Shown here: positions 1-5,324 of the stretch, one piece after another | Layout: each line of letters opens with the position of its first letter | Position numbering within the stretch: the first letter of the stretch is position 1 | Assembly (NCBI GenBank): GCA_003250455.1 | Contig: QKGK01000444.1 | Coordinates: 1-9,479 of the forward strand | DNA length: 9,479 bases | Reading direction: 5' to 3' | Source: Chloroflexota bacterium | GTDB taxonomy: Bacteria > Chloroflexota > Anaerolineae > Anaerolineales > UBA11579 | The notes under the pieces: generated by a model | What the model was told of the DNA's origin: nothing | What the model saw: only the letters and a program-made list of their open reading frames with translations | Databases searched by the model: none | Position numbers and translations under genes: made by a program

Positions 1-57
1 ATGGTTGGCGGTTTTGCCAGATTGACTAACTGCCGTCAGTTGATCGGGCATTTTAGC

Positions 58-2535
58 TCATTGGATATTGACGGGATCAAAGTCAGGGGACACGAAGGGG
101 CTGTCTCCGCCAACCACAATTTGCCCGCTTTCCACTTGCTCGTTGGGGTCGAGTCCAATGTATACTGGGTCGACCGTCGCGAGCCGGGCCCAGTTAACCA
201 AGAGCCTGTTTCCCGGGCTGTAGGGGCTGTAGAACGCTATTCCGGGGTAACCGATTGTGAAACTGTCGTCCGTCCCCCACCACACCAGTGCACCGTTGAT
301 CATGAACTTCAGGTTGGGGCCATTGCCGACCACTCGCAAGATGTTGAAGGCGTCCGGGTGGATGGCTGGCGAGTACGTCCAGGGTTGCAGGATTGTATAT
401 GAACCGTTTGAAAATTCCCATACGCTGAACATCTCATCGTTTGAGTAGGCAAAGTAGTAGCCGGAATACCAGCTTCCATCACTGGCAATTGGGGTAGGTT
501 GTCCCCGGACATACAGTGCATTGGCGGATGAAGGATCACCCACGCGCTTTATCACGGCTTCAAAATTAAAGGTGTGGTAGGAGATAAAATACTGAACGGA
601 GTTGGAAAAATCAACCCCACCGGCAGAAACCAGGTATTGGTCCTGGAGGATCGGCCAGTTCCCGACAATATTCTTCCAGCCTGCCTTGTCCCCGTTGAAG
701 TCGGAGACAAAGCCGGCACGCATCTGGAACGGCATTAAATCACTCCAGGAGAGCCAGACACCATTCACCATGGCCTGTGCCTGCCATTGATAGTTGGCAT
801 CCTTGAGCCTGTTGGCAGGGATGAGGACGCAGCTGACCCCGCAATCACCCGCGTTGAGATACTCGATATACTCCACGGTGTCTCCCCGCATCAGCTGGAG
901 ACGGTATTGGGTAGCCTCGGGAACTATCCTCCAGATGTATTTGGGCGTGCTGTCGGTGATCTCCCCACTCGGTGATACAGGAATGGGATAATCTATCAGC
1001 TCGAATGCGTGCAGGTTGCTCCAATTCTGCCATTCGTCTTTTACCAGGGCTTGAACACGCCAGTTGTATTTGCCGAAGGCAAGTACATTGGTTGGGGTGC
1101 TGGAGCAAAGAGCACCGGCGCAGGCGTCTGATCCGACCACCTTGTTATAGATGACGGTACCGCTTCGCAGCTGGAAGCGGTACTGGGTGGCGCCAGCAAC
1201 AGCGGTCCAGGTATAGGTAGGGGTGCGGTCTGTGATGAATCCCGTGGGGGTCTTGGTAATGGGAACGGTATTCGGGTTCACTTGGGAAAACAGCAGCTTA
1301 TTCGGGGAATCCTTGACATCCTCGACCACATTAGGTGTAGCTTTGGTCAGGATGGCATTGGTGACCTGGTTGGGCGTGGCTGCGGGGTTTTGGGCGAGAT
1401 ACAGAGCAGCCACCCCGGCCACGTGCGGAGAGGCCATGGATGTGCCGCTCATTCTTGTGGTGGAAGTATTACTGAGATAATAAGTGGAGGTGATATAGGA
1501 TCCAGGGGCGAAGAGATCGACACAGGACCCATAGTTGGAGAACCAGGAACGATAATCCGAACCGGTGATGGAAGCCACCGTGATCGCTCTGGGTGTCCTG
1601 GCCGGGGATTTTAAACAGGCATTGATATCTTCATTGCCGGCGGAGACGACAAAGGTGATGCCTTTGAGGATCGCATTGGTGACGGCGGTATCCAGTGCAT
1701 CATAGGCACTGCCGCCCAGGCTCATGTTAGCAACCGCTGGTTTTTTGGCGTTGTTGGCCACCCAGTTAACCCCAGAGATAACTTGAGACCATGAGCCGGA
1801 ACCGCTGCAATCCAGGACGCGCACAGCGTGCAGGTGAACTTTCTTGGCGACGCCGTAGGTGGTGCTGCCGATGGTGCCGGCGACGTGGGTTCCGTGGCCG
1901 TTGCAGTCGTTGCCGTTCTGGCCGTCGCTGATGGCGTCAAAGTCCTTGGTGGCGCGTCCATCAAACTCAACGTGGGTGGAGCGGATGCCTGTATCAAGGA
2001 TGTAGGCATGCACGATGGCCGCGGCAGTGTCATAAGTGTAACTGCGGTTCAGGGGCAGGGTGCGCTGGTCGATGCGGTCCAGTCCCCAGGTGGCATTATC
2101 CTGGACGACGTCGGTTTCCGCTCCTTCATCTCCGGCGCCAGTCTGATCGTCATCGAGATGCACCATCCCGTCGATGATCACATATTCGACCAGCGGGTTC
2201 TGGCGCACGAGCTCCAGCGCGGCAGGGGGCAGGTAGGCGGCAAAGCCCTGCAGGGCGGTGTCGTAGACAAAGGTGACCTCGCCGCCGGCCGCTTCGATGG
2301 CAGCGGTATCGACGGCTGAAGCGGCCGCCACCCCGCCGGGGTCCATTTCTTTATAGACGACGATATAGTGGTCTTCGATGGGGTCGTCCACATCGAGGAT
2401 CAGGGGGGCAAGGCCGTCCTCCCCATAGGCCATCACGGGGCTTTGACCGAACCCCGCCGCGCCAAGGACAAGCGCCAGAAAGCTGAAGACGATCAGGAAT
2501 TTCAGCACCTTGCTTTTGTAGCTTCGATAATGCAT
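58..2535 (-). CDS. Secreted subtilase (S8, proteinase K/aqualysin type) with two tandem beta-sandwich repeats and a lectin-like C-terminal domain
   Basis: 825-residue secreted serine endopeptidase, presumably cleaving proteins outside the cell. Residues 1-36 form a signal peptide (basic start, hydrophobic 11-27, likely cut after VMA at 36). Residues about 55-126 match an I9 inhibitor propeptide. The catalytic domain spans about 147-415: Asp181 (ILDTG), His214 (GHGTHVAG), oxyanion Asn301 (SAGNED) and Ser366 (SGTSMASPH) are all present. Cys211, 243, 307 and 338 have the spacings (32 and 31) of the two aqualysin I disulfides, which places it in the proteinase K family and argues for a stabilised enzyme. 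Residues 422-513 and 516-606 are two copies of a fibronectin-like repeat; 608-788 resembles a concanavalin/LamG-type sandwich that could bind a glycan or surface (inference). The tail is acidic. The ATG at 2535 is supported by GAGGAGG five bases upstream (2541-2547). It appears monocistronic; no terminator is visible in the 57 bases after the stop. Confidence 0.95.
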   Translation of the reverse strand: MHYRSYKSKVLKFLIVFSFLALVLGAAGFGQSPVMAYGEDGLAPLILDVDDPIEDHYIVVYKEMDPGGVAAASAVDTAAIEAAGGEVTFVYDTALQGFAAYLPPAALELVRQNPLVEYVIIDGMVHLDDDQTGAGDEGAETDVVQDNATWGLDRIDQRTLPLNRSYTYDTAAAIVHAYILDTGIRSTHVEFDGRATKDFDAISDGQNGNDCNGHGTHVAGTIGSTTYGVAKKVHLHAVRVLDCSGSGSWSQVISGVNWVANNAKKPAVANMSLGGSAYDALDTAVTNAILKGITFVVSAGNEDINACLKSPARTPRAITVASITGSDYRSWFSNYGSCVDLFAPGSYITSTYYLSNTSTTRMSGTSMASPHVAGVAALYLAQNPAATPNQVTNAILTKATPNVVEDVKDSPNKLLFSQVNPNTVPITKTPTGFITDRTPTYTWTAVAGATQYRFQLRSGTVIYNKVVGSDACAGALCSSTPTNVLAFGKYNWRVQALVKDEWQNWSNLHAFELIDYPIPVSPSGEITDSTPKYIWRIVPEATQYRLQLMRGDTVEYIEYLNAGDCGVSCVLIPANRLKDANYQWQAQAMVNGVWLSWSDLMPFQMRAGFVSDFNGDKAGWKNIVGNWPILQDQYLVSAGGVDFSNSVQYFISYHTFNFEAVIKRVGDPSSANALYVRGQPTPIASDGSWYSGYYFAYSNDEMFSVWEFSNGSYTILQPWTYSPAIHPDAFNILRVVGNGPNLKFMINGALVWWGTDDSFTIGYPGIAFYSPYSPGNRLLVNWARLATVDPVYIGLDPNEQVESGQIVVGGDSPFVSPDFDPVNIQ
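718..1272 (-). repeat. Tandem duplicated domain inside the first protease
   Basis: Two copies of a domain of roughly 90 residues lie at 997-1272 and 718-990. Both contain the pattern ITD-x-TP-x-Y-x-W, then ATQYR-x-QL, a short Cys-containing loop (Cys472/Cys477 in copy 1, Cys565/Cys569 in copy 2), Y-x-W-x-AQA or NWRVQAL, and W-x-xWS before a closing F. Similarity persists in the DNA: bases 1168-1191 and 892-915 are nearly the same. The pattern is fibronectin type III-like; the fold is inferred from the beta-strand rhythm only. The paired cysteines in each copy suggest one disulfide per domain. Confidence 0.8.
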
Positions 2536-2540
2536 GACAT

Positions 2541-2547
2541 CCTCCTC
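2541..2547 (-). promoter_or_regulatory. Shine-Dalgarno of the first protease
   Basis: GAGGAGG on the minus strand, five bases before the ATG at 2535. It fixes the start codon in front of a clean signal peptide. Confidence 0.8.
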
Positions 2548-2551
2548 AGAA

Positions 2552-2637
2552 TGATCAATAATTTTCTTATCTGCAAATGATCAGAAAATTTGATAAAAAA
2601 AGGTCAGGGCACTGAAAAGTTCAGTATCGCCTGATCA
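2552..2637. promoter_or_regulatory. Cluster of three TGATCA palindromes upstream of the first protease
   Basis: TGATCA occurs at 2552-2557, 2578-2583 and 2632-2637. The first two are embedded in similar flanks (ATGATCA, three bases, then A-x-TTT), making an imperfect direct repeat with a 26-base period just upstream of the ribosome binding site. This could be an operator, but no regulator is encoded nearby, and TGATCA alone is a short, AT-biased palindrome that could recur by chance. Confidence 0.3.
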
Positions 2638-2813
2638 TTGACTCCCAATGTATATTCGACTATATCCATGTCAATCTTTAAAAAGGTGAGAGCATCGTCG
2701 CCACTCTGCACTGCAAAAGGATTATTGAAATTAGCGTTTGAATAGGGGGACAGGACTTCTGAAGAAGCGCAAGCACTTTTTACAGAAAGAAATTCAATTG
2801 CAATTAACTTCAT
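2604..2813 (-). CDS. Doubtful 69-residue hypothetical ORF
   Basis: An open frame of 69 residues starts with ATG at 2813, preceded by AAGGGTAGGA, of which the AGGA lies very close to the start. Codon use is AT-rich and unlike the GC-rich flanking genes. The product has no convincing signal peptide, membrane segment or motif; its C-terminal half (about 38-69) is acidic and could form beta strands. It may be a real small gene, the remnant of a larger one, or chance. A promoter-like TTGACA for the downstream protease lies inside it, which weakens the case for translation. No function is proposed. Confidence 0.2.
   Translation of the reverse strand: MKLIAIEFLSVKSACASSEVLSPYSNANFNNPFAVQSGDDALTFLKIDMDIVEYTLGVNDQAILNFSVP
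2647..2674 (-). promoter_or_regulatory. Candidate sigma70-type promoter for the first protease
   Basis: On the minus strand a perfect -35 TTGACA (2669-2674) is followed after 16 bases by TACATT (2647-2652), a four-of-six -10 match. Transcription would start near 2640 and give a leader of about 105 bases carrying the TGATCA cluster. The weak -10 box, and its position inside a possible small ORF, keep confidence low. Confidence 0.35.
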
Positions 2814-3162
2814 ATTCCTACCCTTGCTTCTGGATTACTTATCCATGCAATATCAGCAGGAAATAGCTTGTTCAATGCTCGGGTATGGTTTCAGCGCTGA
2901 AAGAATAGGAATTTATCTTCAGGCAAGCACGATTTGGTCAATTATATAGATTGGTGGCTCTTAGAAATTCAGTTTCCACCCTCGAGACCATAATAAAAAC
3001 GTGTCCGAAATAATGATTGAGAGCAATGTTAGCAGGTCGCTTCATCAAGCTATCCCTATAAAATATCTACGACTTATCATAGCATGTTAGAAAACCAAAG
3101 TAAATGGTTTTTTCCTCCGCTTCACAGAAATGAAAGTCGTGTAATGGGGCGCGGAAAATGCA
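2814..3162. other. AT-rich intergenic stretch with no recognised gene
   Basis: No convincing coding frame, tRNA-like fold or known riboswitch was seen on either strand. The only structure noticed is an AT-rich hairpin at 3091-3111 (AAAACCA paired with TGGTTTT, followed by TT then CC), too weak to call a terminator. On the minus strand TTGAAC lies 17 bases before TATTGC upstream of the doubtful small ORF, which is a poor promoter match. The stretch could be decayed sequence. Confidence 0.5.
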
Positions 3163-3193
3163 GTAAAAAAAATCGCCGGTTCCGGCGGTTTTT
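3163..3193 (-). terminator. Rho-independent terminator after the acyl carrier protein gene (probably bidirectional)
   Basis: Read on the minus strand, CGCCGGAACCGGCG (3174-3187) forms a GC-only stem with a tight loop, followed by A and a run of eight T (3165-3172). The plus strand also has T residues after the stem (3189-3193), so it could act in both directions. It lies about 45 bases past the acyl carrier protein stop. Confidence 0.85.
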
Positions 3194-3208
3194 ACAGGTA
3201 CTTTACAG

Positions 3209-3224
3209 CCCCTAAAATCAGGGG
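3209..3224 (-). other. Small hairpin in the 3' end of the acyl carrier protein transcript
   Basis: CCCCT (3209-3213) pairs with AGGGG (3220-3224) around a six-base loop, between the stop codon and the terminator. It has no T-run; it may stabilise the mRNA end or assist the terminator downstream. Confidence 0.4.
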
Positions 3225-3234
3225 ATATAAGGGC

Positions 3235-3480
3235 TTACCGGCGGCTTTCGATCAGGGCGGACAGCTCTGTGAGGGTGTCGAAGGTGTCGGCGTTCAGCTC
3301 GGTATCGTCAATGCGGACATTGTAGGTCTCTTCTACAAACAGGGCCAGGTCCACCAGGGAGAAGGAGTCAACCATCCCGCCGGATATGAGGGGCTCGTCC
3401 GGCTGAATTTCTTTGTCCGGCGATTTTAATAGCTCGGCAGCGATGTATTTTCCAATGGTAGAGATGATTTCAGCGGTCAT
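3235..3480 (-). CDS. Acyl carrier protein (phosphopantetheine-binding, DSF type)
   Basis: An 81-residue acidic four-helix carrier protein. Ser39 in GGMVDSFSL is the expected 4'-phosphopantetheine attachment site; the usual fatty-acid synthase motif is DSL, so DSF marks a specialised carrier of the kind seen in D-alanyl carrier proteins and stand-alone carriers of secondary pathways. Following helices (SLVDLALFVEETYNVRI and DTFDTLTELSALIES) fit the family. The frame stays open far upstream, but the ATG at 3480 is chosen because AAAGGAA (3486-3492) precedes it and the family starts here. No ketosynthase, acyl-AMP ligase or phosphopantetheinyl transferase is adjacent, so its partner enzymes and cargo cannot be told from this window. 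It is divergent from folD and ends in a strong terminator, so it is probably a single-gene unit. Confidence 0.88.
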   Translation of the reverse strand: MTAEIISTIGKYIAAELLKSPDKEIQPDEPLISGGMVDSFSLVDLALFVEETYNVRIDDTELNADTFDTLTELSALIESRR

Positions 3481-3532
3481 TTTGGTTCCTTTGCATGCTC
3501 GAATCTGGTTCGATTTAGAGTGGTATGGGGAG

Positions 3533-3541
3533 ATTTTACCA
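3533..3541 (-). promoter_or_regulatory. Candidate extended -10 promoter for the acyl carrier protein gene
   Basis: TGGTAAAAT on the minus strand is an extended -10 (TGn plus TAAAAT) placing the transcript start near 3526, about 45 bases before the ATG. No -35 element is recognisable at the right spacing, which is tolerated for extended -10 promoters. Confidence 0.35.
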
Positions 3542-3597
3542 GAAGATTGCCCGGGAGGGCGGGTTTTTGAGGTGGAAATGGGTAAACAAACGAATAG

Positions 3598-3626
3598 TTG
3601 AAAAATTTCTGAAATTTTGGGATAAT
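3598..3626 (+). promoter_or_regulatory. Sigma70-type promoter of folD
   Basis: TTGAAA (3598-3603) and GATAAT (3621-3626) are separated by exactly 17 bases. Transcription would begin near 3633, giving a leader of about 119 bases before the folD ATG. Confidence 0.6.
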
Positions 3627-3667
3627 TGTAACGGTCGTCACAAACAGATAGGAACAGCACCTGATCG

Positions 3668-3684
3668 ATTGGGCCAGGCCCGAT
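3668..3684 (+). other. Hairpin in the folD leader
   Basis: ATTGGG pairs with CCCGAT (one G-T wobble) around the loop CCAGG. There is no T-run after it. The leader does not show the conserved core of a tetrahydrofolate riboswitch as far as can be judged by eye. Confidence 0.3.
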
Positions 3685-3751
3685 TTCATCCAGAACCTTT
3701 CTCCACCGATGATCGCTAATAAACCAAATTTCCACAAGAGAGGTAAAACCA

Positions 3752-4627
3752 ATGACAGCAGAAATTATTGATGGACAGGCCATCGCAAACCAGATCCAAG
3801 AAGAGGTTAAGGAAAAAGTAGCCGCCCGGGTTGCCGCCGGGAAACCGGTTCCTGGTTTGGCAACCGTGCTGGTGGGCGAAGACCCGGCTTCCGCCATGTA
3901 TGTGAGTATGAAGGAAAAGCGATGTGCAAAGGTGGGGATTGAGTCCTTCCACGTTGGGCTGCCGGCGGACATTTCCCAGGAAGATCTGGAGAAAAAAGTG
4001 GCCGAACTGAACGCCGACCCCAAGGTGAACGGGATCCTGGTCCAGCTTCCGCTGCCCAAAGGGCTGGATGAAGAACGCGTGCTGCAGGCGATTGATATCA
4101 AAAAAGACGTGGACGGCTTCCACCCGATCAACATTGGCCGCCTGGCGCAAAAAGGGCGCACCCCGGTGTTCCTGCCGGCCACCCCGGCTGGCTGCATCGA
4201 GCTGCTGGTGCGCTCGGGCGTGGAAATGCAAGGGGCCAACGCAGTGGTGTTGGGCCGCTCCAACATTGTCGGGATGCCGGTGGCCCTGCTGCTGGTGGAA
4301 CGCAATGCCACAGTGACGATCTGCCACTCGCGCACCAAGGACCTGCCCGGGGTTGTCCGCCAGGCGGATATCCTCATCGCTGCGGTCGGTTGGGCAAAAA
4401 TGGTCAAAGGCGACTGGCTGAAAGAGGGCGTGGTGATCATCGATGTGGGTACCAACAAAATCGAAGCGGATAACGACAAAGGCTACGAATGGGTTGGCGA
4501 TGTGGATTTTGACGAGGCCATGGAAGTTGCCTCCAAGATCACCCCGGTGCCGCGCGGCGTTGGCCCGATGACGATTGCCATGCTGCTGCAGAATACCCTG
4601 CGCGCCGCCGAATTGGCAGACGGATAA
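3752..4627 (+). CDS. folD: Bifunctional methylenetetrahydrofolate dehydrogenase / methenyltetrahydrofolate cyclohydrolase
   Basis: Complete 291-residue cytosolic enzyme interconverting 5,10-methylene-, 5,10-methenyl- and 10-formyl-tetrahydrofolate with NAD(P), supplying one-carbon units for purines, formyl-Met-tRNA and, in anaerobes, acetogenic-type routes. Catalytic residues stand at the E. coli FolD numbers: Tyr50 and Lys54 (YVSMKEKR), Gln98 (GILVQLPLP) and Asp121 (KDVDGFHP). The Rossmann part shows VVLGRSNIVGMP (165-176), CHSRT (191-195), ADILIAAVG (205-213), IIDVGTN (229-235) and the family signature PVPRGVGPMT (265-274). Length is normal. The ATG at 3752 has GAGAGGT (3738-3744) seven bases upstream. 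Promoter and leader lie in the region shared with the divergent acyl carrier protein gene. The next gene downstream on the same strand is 116 bases away behind two hairpins. No other folate gene is in the window. Confidence 0.98.
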   Translation: MTAEIIDGQAIANQIQEEVKEKVAARVAAGKPVPGLATVLVGEDPASAMYVSMKEKRCAKVGIESFHVGLPADISQEDLEKKVAELNADPKVNGILVQLPLPKGLDEERVLQAIDIKKDVDGFHPINIGRLAQKGRTPVFLPATPAGCIELLVRSGVEMQGANAVVLGRSNIVGMPVALLLVERNATVTICHSRTKDLPGVVRQADILIAAVGWAKMVKGDWLKEGVVIIDVGTNKIEADNDKGYEWVGDVDFDEAMEVASKITPVPRGVGPMTIAMLLQNTLRAAELADG

Positions 4628-4645
4628 CTTTGCCATTTGGCAAAG
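4628..4645 (+). other. Hairpin directly after the folD stop
   Basis: CTTTGCCA and TGGCAAAG are perfect complements with a two-base centre, beginning at the base after the stop codon. No T-run follows, so it is more likely an mRNA-end stabiliser or part of a composite terminator than a terminator itself. Confidence 0.5.
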
Positions 4646-4653
4646 AAGTTTAA

Positions 4654-4686
4654 GAGAAGCCCCATAGAGAACCTGTGGGGTTTCTC
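4654..4686 (+). terminator. Long hairpin between folD and the membrane-protein gene; possible weak terminator
   Basis: GAGAAGCCCCATA (4654-4666) pairs with TGTGGGGTTTCTC (4674-4686) over 13 positions with two G-T wobbles around a seven-base loop. The only T residues (4681-4683) lie within the stem, so termination may be partial and allow read-through into the gene at 4744. Confidence 0.45.
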
Positions 4687-4743
4687 GGCGATGACCTTCA
4701 TTCATCGTTAAGCTGGCACTGCAGCAACTTCTGGAGGATTTGG

Positions 4744-5094
4744 ATGGTATTTCCGGCGGTTTTTGCGCTTGTGGTGGGCGTTGGCATGATTGGGCAGTGG
4801 ACAGCATCGTATCTTTCCAGACAGATCCCGGAGCTGAAAACGGAGCCGATCCGCATCGGGTTTCATCTGGTTGGAGAGATGGTTACCGCAGTGACACTGA
4901 TCGCTGCCGGGATCGGGCTGCTGATTGGCGCTCCCTGGGCGGTGACGGTGTTCCTGCTGGGGATGGGGATGCTGTTTTACACTGCCATTGTCAGCCCGGG
5001 CTATTTTGCCCAGCAGGGCCAGTGGGTCTGGGTGCTGATCTTTGGCGTGATGATCGTGGTGGGGGTGTTCGCTGTTCTGACTGTGGTGGTCTAG
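4744..5094 (+). CDS. Small four-helix integral membrane protein, function unknown
   Basis: A 116-residue hydrophobic protein with four likely transmembrane segments: about 2-18, 43-62, 65-84 and 94-115. A polar, charged loop lies at about 19-40 (SRQIPELKTEPIRIG), and the third and fourth helices are joined by a short PGYFAQQGQW loop. The frame opens earlier, but the ATG at 4744 is preferred because GGAGGA (4733-4738) sits five bases before it and translation from it begins directly with a hydrophobic helix. A conserved-looking Glu45 lies inside the second helix. I do not recognise the family. It follows folD on the same strand after 116 bases with a possible partial terminator between, so co-transcription is possible but not shown. 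It converges on the protease gene downstream. Confidence 0.65.
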   Translation: MVFPAVFALVVGVGMIGQWTASYLSRQIPELKTEPIRIGFHLVGEMVTAVTLIAAGIGLLIGAPWAVTVFLLGMGMLFYTAIVSPGYFAQQGQWVWVLIFGVMIVVGVFAVLTVVV

Positions 5095-5116
5095 TACAGA
5101 TTCTTTTCGTTAGTGG

Positions 5117-5242
5117 GTTCCCGCCTGCGCGGGAACGACATCATCAGGTCTGCAATTGTCATTCCCACATGCTTTAGGTGGGAATCCATCTCTATATCCC
5201 AATATGCTTCCAATCATTTTGCATTCCCGCCTGCGCGGGAAC
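5117..5242. repeat. Three REP-like palindromes in the convergent intergenic region
   Basis: Copy 1 (5117-5136) is GTTCCCGC-CTGC-GCGGGAAC, a perfect eight-base stem. Copy 2 (5161-5185) has ATTCCCAC paired with GTGGGAAT around a nine-base loop. Copy 3 (5223-5242) is ATTCCCGC-CTGC-GCGGGAAC, matching copy 1 in 19 of 20 positions and extending into the shared tail GACGA/GACAT. This GTTCCCGCCTGCGCGGGAAC unit is a type of dispersed extragenic palindrome known from many bacteria and resembles the Neisseria dRS3 core. It sits where two genes converge, the usual home of REP elements. No transposase or RAYT gene is present in the window. Confidence 0.8.
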
Positions 5243-5262
5243 GACGACTTTATAACGGGGAT

Positions 5263-5296
5263 AAAAAACAGGAACAGGCTGTTCGGCCTGTCCCTG
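5263..5296 (-). terminator. Rho-independent terminator of the second protease
   Basis: Minus strand: CAGGGACAGGC (5286-5296) pairs with GCCTGTTCCTG (5269-5279), eleven positions with one mismatch and a six-base loop, followed by six T (5263-5268). It lies 28 bases past the stop codon. On the plus strand the trailing T residues are scattered, so it is mainly leftward. Confidence 0.9.
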
Positions 5297-5324
5297 TAAT
5301 GTTTGTTGATCCCAATTCAGTGGC

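Noticed and set aside
1..51. Open frame on the minus strand starting at an ATG at 51 (MPDQLTAVSQSGKTANH) and leaving the left edge, seven bases after the first protease stop.
   Set aside because: Only 17 codons are visible and no ribosome binding site precedes the ATG, so a co-transcribed gene cannot be supported from this window.
3633..3751. A possible tetrahydrofolate riboswitch in the folD leader.
   Set aside because: Apart from one small hairpin the leader does not show the conserved core or the multi-stem layout of that class by eye.
3481..4479. A long minus-strand open frame running through folD and joining the acyl carrier protein.
   Set aside because: It is antisense to a clearly genuine folD; the carrier protein has its own start and ribosome binding site at 3480.
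5117..5242. The three palindromes as a short CRISPR array.
   Set aside because: Spacing between units is uneven (about 44 and 62 bases), the middle copy is diverged, and no cas gene is present; a REP-like family explains them better.
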